Origin: Algoriphagus halophilus | GTDB taxonomy: Bacteria > Bacteroidota > Bacteroidia > Cytophagales > Cyclobacteriaceae | Assembly (NCBI RefSeq): GCF_900129785.1 | Contig: NZ_FSRC01000004.1 | Location: 310,001 to 374,000 of the forward strand | Direction of reading: 5' to 3' | Length of the DNA: 64,000 nt | Part shown: positions 48,059 through 57,037 of the stretch, in pieces | Numbering within the stretch: position 1 is the first letter of the stretch | How the letters are laid out: the number at the start of each line of letters is the position of its first letter | Translations under genes and position numbers: made by a program | Notes under the pieces: generated by a model | Database searches by the model: none | The model's input: the letters and a program-made list of their open reading frames with translations, nothing else | What the model was told of the DNA's origin: nothing

Positions 48059-48966
48059 CCAAAGATTTTTTTGGTCTTTTCTAATCCTGTTTTGGCAACA
48101 AGTAAAGCATCTTGTTGATAATAGCTGGGGTTGAATAGTTCCAAGGAAAGAATTTTAGTACCCCCCATTGAATCTAAAGTGGAATAAATTTCGGAATAAG
48201 GAGCTATTCCATCTCCAGGATATACTCGGTCTTTATCTTGTAATTCTTCCCTTGCTTTTCCAGATGGAATGTCATTGACATGGATAATATCAAAAGCATC
48301 AGGTCCAAGTAACTTCAATCCGTTATAGCCAGAGCCACCTCTATACAAGTGATAGACATCAGGTAATATTTTAGCATCAGGATCATTGGCAGCTGCGGCT
48401 ACAGAAAGGCATTGGCTTAGGTTATGAAAAGGGCCGAATGCTCCCCAGAATTCTAATTGAGGCATTACTCCGGTTTTTCTACCCAATTCAATTAATTGAG
48501 CATATTTTTCAGCAGATTGCTGCACGTCAATTGTTCCCTCAGCGCCTATAGCAGGAGCAGCTACTCTGGTACATCCGAGTTCAGAAAGCATTTTCATTTC
48601 TTTCTCCATTTGTAGAAAGCCTTGTTTGGATTTTTCGGCATCCTGAGCCATCCAAGGTGCAAAACCAATGGCATTAAAAGCAATCTGCTTAGAATCTTTT
48701 AAAAGAGAATTCAACGATGAAAGACTGTTTCCTTCCTTCAAATAACCTTCAATATCTGATATCCATATTTCTATTCCTTCAAAGCCAGCCCTTGCCGAAG
48801 TCTCAATGGTTTCTTTTAAACTTAATTTTTGACCACGTATAGTACTCGTGTTTAAACAATAGTTAAATGTTGTTTTTTTGATTTTATCGGTTTTAGCCTG
48901 GGTTGCAGTGGTGGATAGAACCGCTGGTGCAAGGGCCAAGGTTTTGAGAAGGTTTCGTCTATTCAT
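48055..48966 (-). CDS. secreted sugar phosphate isomerase/epimerase-like TIM-barrel protein
   Basis: The 303 residues start with a probable Tat-type leader (NRRNLLKTLALAPAVLS). A xylose-isomerase-like/AP-endonuclease-2-type TIM barrel follows: SLKETIETSARAGFEGIEIW near 50-69, GCTRVAAPAIGAEGTIDVQ near 150, MPQLEFWGAFG near 180, and IHVNDIPSG and PGDGIAPYSEIYSTLDSMG toward the end. Glu, Asp and His residues at strand ends fit a divalent-metal isomerase. Substrate is unknown; a sugar or inositol derivative is a guess. It is transcribed alone, convergent with cysM. Confidence 0.85.
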   Translation of the reverse strand: MNRRNLLKTLALAPAVLSTTATQAKTDKIKKTTFNYCLNTSTIRGQKLSLKETIETSARAGFEGIEIWISDIEGYLKEGNSLSSLNSLLKDSKQIAFNAIGFAPWMAQDAEKSKQGFLQMEKEMKMLSELGCTRVAAPAIGAEGTIDVQQSAEKYAQLIELGRKTGVMPQLEFWGAFGPFHNLSQCLSVAAAANDPDAKILPDVYHLYRGGSGYNGLKLLGPDAFDIIHVNDIPSGKAREELQDKDRVYPGDGIAPYSEIYSTLDSMGGTKILSLELFNPSYYQQDALLVAKTGLEKTKKIFG

Positions 48967-49023
48967 TTTAGGCTTATCTTTAATTCTTTAATTAATCCGT
49001 TTATCTTTCCTTTTTACCGTCTG

Positions 49024-49050
49024 TTAGATTCCCTACAAAATAGAATCTAA
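49024..49050. repeat. inverted repeat upstream of the TonB-receptor operon
   Basis: TTAGATTC (49024-49031) and GAATCTAA (49043-49050) are perfect complements separated by 11 bases, and a partial third copy (TTGGATTTAG) follows directly. It lies between two divergent genes, 26 bases before the ATG at 49076. An operator site or an mRNA hairpin are both possible. Confidence 0.5.
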
Positions 49051-49075
49051 TTGGATTTAGTATCGTATTGAACTT

Positions 49076-49798
49076 ATGCTAAAAATAAAATTTTTTATTC
49101 CATTCGTCTTACTTTTTATGTGGGCTGCAAAAATTTCTGCCCAGACACAATCATTTATTTCACTATATAAAGAGCAACTGCCCTATTTCCAAGAATTAAT
49201 AACAGGAGGACAATATGGAGAATCTCCACTGAATTATGAGGGACATCCTTATTTTGAAAGGAGGAATTTTGAAGAGGGGGTATTATCCATCAATCAAATT
49301 AGCTATACTGATGTTCAACTGCTCTATGATGAAACAGAAGATGAAGTGGTGACTTTTCACCCTATTTATAAACAAAAAATATTGATCAAAGCTGAAAAGA
49401 TTCAAGAGTTTCAGTTAGATCAAGATCATCTTTTTAGAAGGTTTCAGGGAAATGAAAAATATACCTATCACAGGAATGGATTTTATCAAGTTTTGAAAGA
49501 TGGCAAAGTTAAAGTGCTCATCAAACATTATAAAACCATAGAACCCACCAAGGAAGTAGGGAAATATCCTTATAAATACGTGGAGGATCAGGAATACTTT
49601 TATTGGTACAACGATGATTTTGTGCCTATTAGAAAGAAAAAACAAGCCATACAAAGTCTAGGGCTTCAAAAAAAAGAAGTGAAAAAATATATGAAAGCAA
49701 AGGACTTGTTTTTTGCCTTGGAGAAGGAACGATATATTCTTGAGTTGGCGAACTTAAGAGAAAATAAGTCAGAAGGTTTTAATGGATTGCTTAAATGA
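49076..49798 (+). CDS. exported protein of unknown function, first gene of a TonB-receptor operon
   Basis: I do not recognise this 240-residue protein. It has a signal peptide (about 1-23, ending ISAQ) and is otherwise hydrophilic, rich in Tyr, Lys, Glu and Phe. It has a likely beta-rich core (VLSINQISYTDVQLLYDETE near 60-80, YTYHRNGFYQVLKDGKVKVL near 123-142) and a helical, basic C-terminus (KKKQAIQSLGLQKKEVKKYM near 184-203). It would be periplasmic. Its stop overlaps the start of the TonB-dependent receptor by four bases (ATGA), so the two are translationally coupled and probably work together. Confidence 0.8.
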   Translation: MLKIKFFIPFVLLFMWAAKISAQTQSFISLYKEQLPYFQELITGGQYGESPLNYEGHPYFERRNFEEGVLSINQISYTDVQLLYDETEDEVVTFHPIYKQKILIKAEKIQEFQLDQDHLFRRFQGNEKYTYHRNGFYQVLKDGKVKVLIKHYKTIEPTKEVGKYPYKYVEDQEYFYWYNDDFVPIRKKKQAIQSLGLQKKEVKKYMKAKDLFFALEKERYILELANLRENKSEGFNGLLK

Positions 49799-52533
49799 AG
49801 AAAATCTACTTTGCCCTTTTGATACTTTTTATTTCATGGAATGTCCAGTCCCAAACAAATCAAGCTGTAAAATTGACGGGAATATATTTGGGAATGTCCT
49901 TCGATGCATTTGTAGAGAAAATAGAAGCTGAGACCCCTTACACATTTTATTATAAGAAGGCAGACGTAGCAGACATTCAAATTAACCTTCAGGTTACCGA
50001 TACAGAGGTCCGTTTGGTTCTGGATGAGATTTTTTTGAATACTGGATTAACCTATTCCATTGATCGTTCAAACAGGATTTGGGTAACAAAAGGCAGTCGG
50101 ATTTTAATAGATTTTCCTAGTGAATACTTTAATATCCAAGACCGACAAGATCGTATAGTCAATGCTGGGGATTCTTTAGGTGAATTCGATAAGAATAAAT
50201 TGTTTGTAATAGGGAAGGCTACTGATAATCCTGAATCCGGCACAGCCACACTTTCTGGTGTAGTAACCAGTATTGAATCTGGAAATCCTATGAACGGGGC
50301 AATTGTTCTTGAAAAAGTAGATTTTACCCAAGTTGCCACGGATAGAAATGGGAAGTACCAACTTACTTTGCCAAAGGGGCGACATACCATATGGGTACAA
50401 AATATCGGTGGATTTCAGGAGCAAAGGCAAATTGACCTGAAAGGGGATGGGGTACTAAACATGAGTATTGAAGAAACCATTCTTTCTTTAGATGAAGTGG
50501 TTGTCAGTTCAGGAGCATTATCCAATATCAATAAATTAGATATGGGAGTTCAATCCATTAGCATTGCTGATGTCAAACGTTTGCCAGCAGTGATGGGAGA
50601 AGTGGATGTGTTAAGAGGGGTTTTGACGATGCCGGGCGTGAATACGGTAGGCGAAGCTACCACCGGTTTTAATGTTCGTGGAGGTGCTGCAGATCAAAAT
50701 CTAATACTTTATGGGAATTCTACGATTTTTAATCCAACTCATGCATTTGGATTCTTTTCTGCCTTCAATGCTGATGTGGTGTCAGGAGTGGAATTATACA
50801 AAGGCTCCATTCCAGTAAACTATGGAGGGAGGCTTTCTTCTGTCCTGCAAGTGGATCCCAAATATGGGCGAAAGGACAAAATTGGTGGCTCTGGAGGGAT
50901 TGGAATATTGACCAGTAGGTTAAGCTTGGAGGGTCCAATAAATGAGAAAACTACTTTTATCCTAGGAGGGAGAACAACATATTCTGATTGGGCATTGAAA
51001 CTATTGGAAGACGAAGCCGATTTCAATGATAGCAAAATTTCTTTCTATGATATCAATGCTAATATCCAGCATGAAGTAAACGATAAGAATTTCATAGAAT
51101 TTACAGGGTATATCAGTCAAGATGATTTTAGGTTTGACCCAGATACTACCTATTCCTATCAGAATTTAAACCTTTCTCTAGGGTGGAGACATTATTTTAA
51201 TGATCATCTGGAAGGTCGATTTACGATTGGTACAGATCGATATGATTTTGGAATTATTGGGCAAGATAATCCATTAAACGCCTTTGATTATAGCTTCGAT
51301 ATCAATCAATTGTATTTAAAGGCCGACTTCGAGTCTAGGAAGAATGAAAGCCATATTTTAAAATATGGGATCCATGCGATTCAGTACTCAATTAATCCAG
51401 GAATCAATCAACCATATGGAGAAGAGTCTATCGTCATATTAGATGAATTAGAAGAAGAGAATGCGAGAGAGATTTCCGTCTATTTTGGGGATGAATTTAC
51501 TGTCAATGAAAAGCTATCACTGAGTTATGGCGGTAGGTACATGTTCTATCAGTTGCTGGGGCCTTTGAGCATCAATGAATATGTGGAGGGAGCACCTATC
51601 ACCGAAAGTAATGTGATTGGAGAAAAGACCTATGGAAGTGGAGAAAATGTAAAAACATACCATGGTCCTGAGTTTCGGGTTTCTGCTAGGTATATTTTGG
51701 ACAACAGATCCTCGGTTAAGCTAGGGTTTAATACCATGAGACAAAATATTCATTTATTGTCCAATTCTTCTGCTATATCCCCGACTGATTCCTGGAAATT
51801 AAGTGACTCTTTTATTAAGCCGCAAACAGGAGGTCAGGGCTCAGTTGGCTATTATAGAAATCTACTAAACAATATGCTGGAATTCTCCACAGAAGTTTAC
51901 TATCGATATATGAATAATTTACTGGATTATAGGTCCGGAGCTAAAATCGTTCTTAATCATTCCGTCGAACAGGACGTCTTGAATTCCAAGGGTAAAGCTT
52001 ATGGGGTGGAGTTTCTATTAAAGAAAAATACGGGTGATTTAAAAGGCACATTGGCATATACCTATGCTAGGTCATTGTTAAGGACTTCTGATGAACCCAG
52101 TGTGGAAAAAATAAATAATGGAGAATTTTACTCTAGCAATTTTGATCAACCCCATCATTTGGTTTTGGTAGCAAATTATGAGTTAAGTAAAAGGATCAAT
52201 ACTTCCCTAAATCTAAATTATAGTACGGGAAGACCGATCACCTTGCCAATTTCCAAATTTGATTATGCAGGGTCTGAGCGGGTATATTTCTCCGAAAGAA
52301 ATGCATACAGAATACCTGACTATTTCAGGATGGATTTTTCCGTCAATTTGGAGGGAAACCATAAAGTAAATAAACTGGCACATGCCTCTTGGTCATTTGG
52401 CGTGTATAACCTGCTAGGAAGAAGTAATCCGTATTCAGTGTATTATGTACCTGAAGGAGGAAAATTGAGAGGGTATCAGCTTTCTATTTTCGCAAAACCA
52501 ATTCCATTTATCACTTATAATTTCAGGTTTTGA
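49795..52533 (+). CDS. TonB-dependent outer-membrane receptor with STN domain
   Basis: This 912-residue receptor should import a ligand across the outer membrane using TonB energy. The order is: signal peptide (1-20), a secretin/TonB short N-terminal (STN) domain at about 27-105, a carboxypeptidase-like regulatory domain at about 150-240 (SGVVTSIESGNPMNGAIVLE), a plug at about 260-355 (VDVLRGVLTMPGVNTVGEAT, GFNVRGGAADQNLILY), and then a barrel ending in YNFRF, with the terminal Phe typical of barrels. An STN domain can mean signalling to an anti-sigma factor, but no sigma/FecR pair adjoins it. The downstream DUF4249 lipoprotein replaces a SusD partner. Confidence 0.92.
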   Translation: MKKIYFALLILFISWNVQSQTNQAVKLTGIYLGMSFDAFVEKIEAETPYTFYYKKADVADIQINLQVTDTEVRLVLDEIFLNTGLTYSIDRSNRIWVTKGSRILIDFPSEYFNIQDRQDRIVNAGDSLGEFDKNKLFVIGKATDNPESGTATLSGVVTSIESGNPMNGAIVLEKVDFTQVATDRNGKYQLTLPKGRHTIWVQNIGGFQEQRQIDLKGDGVLNMSIEETILSLDEVVVSSGALSNINKLDMGVQSISIADVKRLPAVMGEVDVLRGVLTMPGVNTVGEATTGFNVRGGAADQNLILYGNSTIFNPTHAFGFFSAFNADVVSGVELYKGSIPVNYGGRLSSVLQVDPKYGRKDKIGGSGGIGILTSRLSLEGPINEKTTFILGGRTTYSDWALKLLEDEADFNDSKISFYDINANIQHEVNDKNFIEFTGYISQDDFRFDPDTTYSYQNLNLSLGWRHYFNDHLEGRFTIGTDRYDFGIIGQDNPLNAFDYSFDINQLYLKADFESRKNESHILKYGIHAIQYSINPGINQPYGEESIVILDELEEENAREISVYFGDEFTVNEKLSLSYGGRYMFYQLLGPLSINEYVEGAPITESNVIGEKTYGSGENVKTYHGPEFRVSARYILDNRSSVKLGFNTMRQNIHLLSNSSAISPTDSWKLSDSFIKPQTGGQGSVGYYRNLLNNMLEFSTEVYYRYMNNLLDYRSGAKIVLNHSVEQDVLNSKGKAYGVEFLLKKNTGDLKGTLAYTYARSLLRTSDEPSVEKINNGEFYSSNFDQPHHLVLVANYELSKRINTSLNLNYSTGRPITLPISKFDYAGSERVYFSERNAYRIPDYFRMDFSVNLEGNHKVNKLAHASWSFGVYNLLGRSNPYSVYYVPEGGKLRGYQLSIFAKPIPFITYNFRF

Positions 52534-53693
52534 TGAAAAAGAATATCCATATAATTCTGGGTTTAATAATGCTCTTGGTAGGGTGTAGAGAACCCTACGA
52601 TCCTGAAATTGAGCCTACAGATATCAAAATTTTGGTGGTAGAGGGATATTTGGACACAGAAGGGTTGCCAAGCTTGTTGAATTTAAGCTACACCCGGAAT
52701 ATCCAATCAGATGAAGATTTCAACCAGATCGTTTTTCCTTCGGGAGAGGTGTTTTTAGAGTCAGAGGGAGGAGAACAATTTCCCTTAAACTCCTTGGGAG
52801 AGGGGACTTTTGAATTTGCCTATGACATTCCTGAAGATGGAAATTATAGACTGAGAATCTTCACTACAGACGGGAATAGTTATTCTTCTGAATGGATCAA
52901 ACCGATTTTGACCCCAGAGATTATTGATGTGGGATTTGATAAATATGAACAAGGAGTGGAGGTATTCCTCACTACCAAAGGGGATGAGAATGCAGATGAT
53001 TTTCTTTGGACATTTGAAGAGACCTATGCTTTCCGCCCTAAACTCGCGACTGCCTATCGATACGATCCTGAATTAAAAACCGTGGTATTGGCCTCCAATG
53101 ATTTGAGAACAGATTTATGCTATCGTGAGTTGAGCAATGCTGATTTGATTTTGGAAACCTCTTCTCGCTTTGAGGATCAGTTTGTGTTCAGACAAACGAT
53201 CAATCAGATTCCGACTGGGGACGAACGATTAACGGTGAGGTATAGCATCTTGATTTCTCAAAAGGCTTTGGACAAAGGCGCTTCTGATTTTTGGGAAATC
53301 ATGAGGAAAAACACCGATGACTTAGGTTCCATATTTAGCCCTTTGCCTTCGAATATAGGCGGGAATATCAAGAATGATCAAAACCCAAATGCCCCAGTGG
53401 TGGGATACTTAAGTTTAGGTACAGTGAAGCAAAGAAGATTGTTTATTGGGTTTCAAGATATTCTACCTTGGCCGAGATTAGATGTTCCTGAGTACTTTGG
53501 CTGTATCGCAGAGCAGGATACGATTTTTGTTGATGAATATGAGTCTGCGTTTATGTCAGGGGGATATACACCTGCAATTCCGATTTTTTGTGAAAATTGT
53601 TATGATCCAATTGGTTTTAGAAAAGCAGAACGAAGATGCACGGATTGCACCTTGAGAGGAACCAATGTTAAGCCGGATTTTTGGGATGAATAA
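52533..53693 (+). CDS. DUF4249-family lipoprotein
   Basis: This 386-residue lipoprotein has lipobox LVGC (Cys near 18) after the start MKKNIHIILGLIM. I use the ATG at 52533, where the receptor stop overlaps it as TGATG; the TTG three bases earlier is unlikely. The family traits are the early EPTDIKILVVEGYLDTEG segment, the beta-sandwich EFAYDIPEDGNYRLRIFTTD near 97-116, and a Cys-rich C-terminus (CENCYDPIGF, RRCTDCTL) with four closely spaced Cys. DUF4249 genes typically follow TonB receptors in Bacteroidota, and the product probably acts as a surface or periplasmic partner. No enzyme motif is seen. Confidence 0.88.
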   Translation: MKKNIHIILGLIMLLVGCREPYDPEIEPTDIKILVVEGYLDTEGLPSLLNLSYTRNIQSDEDFNQIVFPSGEVFLESEGGEQFPLNSLGEGTFEFAYDIPEDGNYRLRIFTTDGNSYSSEWIKPILTPEIIDVGFDKYEQGVEVFLTTKGDENADDFLWTFEETYAFRPKLATAYRYDPELKTVVLASNDLRTDLCYRELSNADLILETSSRFEDQFVFRQTINQIPTGDERLTVRYSILISQKALDKGASDFWEIMRKNTDDLGSIFSPLPSNIGGNIKNDQNPNAPVVGYLSLGTVKQRRLFIGFQDILPWPRLDVPEYFGCIAEQDTIFVDEYESAFMSGGYTPAIPIFCENCYDPIGFRKAERRCTDCTLRGTNVKPDFWDE

Positions 53694-55299
53694 GTTGAAA
53701 ATAGTCAAAATTGGGATTATTCTGGTACTATGGTTCGTTGTAGGATCGGTAAAAATTTATGCCCAATCAGGAAGAGAACAGGTTCATTTTTCCATTCCAA
53801 AAAACATTTACTTCGGAGGAGAAAGAATTTGGGTGTCTAGTAAAGTGGAGCAAGGAAATGAAGAGGAAGAATCTCAAATTGTTTATGCGGAATTGCTCAA
53901 CAGATACAATGAATCCGTCGCAATAGCCAAGATGCCATTGGAGAAAGGAGCAAGCTTTAATTTTTTGAAGCTCCCTCAAAGTTTACCTTCCGATCATTAT
54001 TTACTTAGGGTTTTTACAAGAGTTAGCCCCTACCAGGACTTAGAGTCCGGAATGTCTCAGCAGCTGATTACTGTATTTAATAGGTTAGCTCCTCCTGCGG
54101 TGGTGGAGGAAAGATCAGAATCTATGGTATTTCAACCTAAGGACGAGGATCGGATACGCTTCTCATCGATTGAGAGGAGTCCTGGACGGAAAATTTCGGT
54201 CAAGTTAGAAGGAAATGAAAACGTAAGAGAGCTGAGTGTGGCGGTGATTAATCCATTTTTATCAATCCAACATCAATTAAAGTCTTCTGAGGTTTATGAA
54301 TCCCTAGAGCCAAAATTGATAGTTCCAGAGCTTTTTGGACATATAATTGAAGCCAAAGTAGAACCGGGTCAAGTAGATACTACTCAGCTCTATTATATCT
54401 CTGTTCATGGAGACAAATCTGCTTTATTTACAGATAGGCCTGATCCAGATGGAACGATGTTTTTTGATGCAGGAGGAATGCAGAACTGGGATTATTTGGT
54501 AGCCCAAGCCAATGGAAATAAGAGTTTGCTGGATTTCACCATAGTATCTCCAGCCCCTAGAACTCATTTCAAGAAAAGTTTTGAGTTTCCCGTTTTGAAA
54601 ATTACTCCGTCGGATGAACCCTACTTAAAGGAATTGCTAAAAGGTGGTCAAGTTGAGGGGTATTTTTCGCATGAGTTTAATTCTTCAGATGCACCGGTAG
54701 TGACTGGATTTGTCGAGGATCGGGTTTATCAGCTAGACGATTACACCCGTTTTGAAACTGTGGAGACAGTTATAAAAGAATATGTTCCTGAAATCTCGGT
54801 AAAAACTGTTCAAAAAAAGAAGGAATTTAGATCAATTAATGAAATCAGGTCTTTTGCTTTTGATTCCAATCCACTCATGTTGGTTGATGCCATGCCAGTA
54901 TTTGACTCAGATCAGCTCGCTGCTTTTGATCCAAAAGGATTTAAAACATTGGAAATTTTATCGAGGACCTTTTATTTGAATGAGGAGGAATTTCCAGGGG
55001 TGATGAGCTTTTCTTCCTATAAGAATGATTTTGGAGGATACCCAATCCCAACTAATGGTATTTTGTTAGAGTATGCAGGGATTCAACCAAAAATAACTTC
55101 AGCAATAAGTTTGTTTGAACCTTTCAGTGAAACAAATCAAATGATGGATTGGCGGACGATTCTTTATTGGTCCGAAGTCCCTCAACTTTCAAGCTCCAAT
55201 GATGCGGTAGAAATAGTTATTCCTGAATTGAAAGGAAGTTTTCTAGTTACCATCAAGACCGATCAGGGCACTTACACAAAAGTGCTCGAAGTCAATTGA
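53686..55299 (+). CDS. exported MG2-like protein of unknown function
   Basis: I chose the ATG at 53686 (MNKLKIVKIGIILV, 537 residues), which gives a signal peptide ending YAQ near 28 and overlaps the DUF4249 stop by 8 bases. The N-terminal part (HFSIPKNIYFGGERIWVSSK near 35-54, then LPSDHYLLRVFTR) resembles the macroglobulin MG2-type fold seen in Bacteroidota proteins encoded with TonB receptors. The rest is beta-rich without a recognised domain. Many relatives are longer and carry a plug-like C-terminus; this one does not. It is the last gene of the operon and ends 15 bases from the convergent channel gene. Role unknown. Confidence 0.75.
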   Translation: MNKLKIVKIGIILVLWFVVGSVKIYAQSGREQVHFSIPKNIYFGGERIWVSSKVEQGNEEEESQIVYAELLNRYNESVAIAKMPLEKGASFNFLKLPQSLPSDHYLLRVFTRVSPYQDLESGMSQQLITVFNRLAPPAVVEERSESMVFQPKDEDRIRFSSIERSPGRKISVKLEGNENVRELSVAVINPFLSIQHQLKSSEVYESLEPKLIVPELFGHIIEAKVEPGQVDTTQLYYISVHGDKSALFTDRPDPDGTMFFDAGGMQNWDYLVAQANGNKSLLDFTIVSPAPRTHFKKSFEFPVLKITPSDEPYLKELLKGGQVEGYFSHEFNSSDAPVVTGFVEDRVYQLDDYTRFETVETVIKEYVPEISVKTVQKKKEFRSINEIRSFAFDSNPLMLVDAMPVFDSDQLAAFDPKGFKTLEILSRTFYLNEEEFPGVMSFSSYKNDFGGYPIPTNGILLEYAGIQPKITSAISLFEPFSETNQMMDWRTILYWSEVPQLSSSNDAVEIVIPELKGSFLVTIKTDQGTYTKVLEVN

Positions 55300-55314
55300 T
55301 CGGTAGAATTAGAT

Positions 55315-56976
55315 TTAATTTTCTTTTTTCCTCAATTCCTCTTGCATGAACTGACCGAGTTTTGCCTGGTACCTCTTGATGTCTGAATCGTATTCCGGAG
55401 AAAGACTCTTTTTCTCTGGGAAGGTTTCCATATGAACAGTCTGAGTAGGGAATGCAAATCTTACCTCCAAGGTTTCAGCAAGCTTCATAATCTGAATTAA
55501 TATTTCATGTCTGCATTCCAATTCCTCGGCCCATGTAGGAACTTCGAAGAAAATGTAAAACATAATGTCCAAACTAAAAGAGGACAAGTTGTTGAAATAG
55601 ACATGGAAGGTGTCTTTTCTTGTTTTCGGATGAGAGGTGACGATCGCACGAAGCCCTTTTACAAATTCCTCTACTAATTCAGGAGGGGTATCATAGGTGA
55701 TTGTAATGGTCGTATAGAAACGTCTGTACTGGCGTAAACCATGGTTGTCTATCGTGGCATCCGCAATTTTTCCATTGGGAATATACATGACAGAATTACG
55801 GAAGGTTCTTACTCGAGTAGATCTAAAACCAACTTCTTCTACCGTTCCATCTAAGTCACCTGAAGTAATCCAATCACCTACCTGAAAAGGCCTATCCAAA
55901 AAGATCATCACCGAACCAAAGAAGTTCTTTATGGTATCCTGAGCTGCCAAAGCAATGGCCACACCACCAATAGAAAGTCCTGTTAGGAATGGAATAATGT
56001 CAAGATTGAGTCCTTCTTTTAAAACGAAGAGCGTACCAATGATTATTACGAAAGCTTTTAGGGTCTTTCTGATCAAAGGCACTAATTGATCATCAAGGGT
56101 AGACTCTGTTCTTTCTGCCAGTTTTGAGAAGTAGGCAGCGATAACATCTACAATTTTGTAGAAAATTACGGTGATTAAGAGAGGTTTTAGGGTATTGATG
56201 ATCACAATAATCCATGCCCATATTTCAGTAGGTAACTGTAATACTGGAAGGAATAGCGCCAACAAAAGCACGATAAAATAGAAACTGGTAATCCTGGCAA
56301 TGGGCAATAGGTAGTTTTCACCGATATACCCATACCCCAAGCGTTTTAGAACATACAGTAGCCCCTTGTCGACTAAAAATGTGAACACCAAATGGCTGAG
56401 AAATACCAGGAATATCAAGATTAGGAATCCGACCAATTGCCACAGGTGAAATCCTAAATATTCTTCATTCCCAATTTTTGGAAGTAAGTCTAATAATTTA
56501 GCAGTTCCGTAAGGATAAGTTTCTCTATGCAGGCTATTGATTTGGCCTACCGTGAAGGAAGAAAACATCCATTGATTACCTGTTTTCTCTAAAAAGACCC
56601 CTGGTAGTTTTGTCCTGTCAAAGTAAAAGATCTGATCTGAACCGGATAAGGTGTCTCTATAGTTTTGCTCATTAGGGATGCTACTAGTTCTGATGATGAC
56701 CCCTTTTCCCTCAAAAATCTGCTTCAGTTTTACGCTAAGTTGATTTCCGTTCAAGGTTTCAGCACCTTTCAAATTAAAGGTTTTGGCGGCTTTATCAGGA
56801 TGAAAGTTTTCCTCTTCCAAATTGTAAAAAAAAGTCAAAGTCGTGTGATAAGGGGAACTTAAGTTCACCTCATCAGAAACTTCCATCAAATCTTTTTGCT
56901 CCGTTATTAACTGGCCATATGAATAAGAGGATGCCAGGAAAGATATCCAGAGTAACAAGAAATACTTTTTAATCAT
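55315..56976 (-). CDS. MscS-family mechanosensitive ion channel
   Basis: This 553-residue protein has a signal-like N-terminus (1-22), a periplasmic domain to about 170, and transmembrane helices near 175-205, 220-250, 252-285 and 310-330. The pore and beta-domain signature follows (GLSIGGVAIALAAQDTIKNF near 331-350, then FLDRPFQVGDWI and GTVEEVGFRSTRVRTF). The C-terminal cytosolic cage ends with a charged tail. It should release osmolytes upon membrane tension. The large exported N-domain exceeds that of E. coli MscS (286 residues). It lies 61 bases after the 901-residue gene on the same strand. Confidence 0.92.
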   Translation of the reverse strand: MIKKYFLLLWISFLASSYSYGQLITEQKDLMEVSDEVNLSSPYHTTLTFFYNLEEENFHPDKAAKTFNLKGAETLNGNQLSVKLKQIFEGKGVIIRTSSIPNEQNYRDTLSGSDQIFYFDRTKLPGVFLEKTGNQWMFSSFTVGQINSLHRETYPYGTAKLLDLLPKIGNEEYLGFHLWQLVGFLILIFLVFLSHLVFTFLVDKGLLYVLKRLGYGYIGENYLLPIARITSFYFIVLLLALFLPVLQLPTEIWAWIIVIINTLKPLLITVIFYKIVDVIAAYFSKLAERTESTLDDQLVPLIRKTLKAFVIIIGTLFVLKEGLNLDIIPFLTGLSIGGVAIALAAQDTIKNFFGSVMIFLDRPFQVGDWITSGDLDGTVEEVGFRSTRVRTFRNSVMYIPNGKIADATIDNHGLRQYRRFYTTITITYDTPPELVEEFVKGLRAIVTSHPKTRKDTFHVYFNNLSSFSLDIMFYIFFEVPTWAEELECRHEILIQIMKLAETLEVRFAFPTQTVHMETFPEKKSLSPEYDSDIKRYQAKLGQFMQEELRKKEN

Positions 56977-57037
56977 GTTTTGAGATTTTTTGCAAGTTAG
57001 CCATTCATAATTCCTAGCCCAAGCTTTTCAAAAGTGC

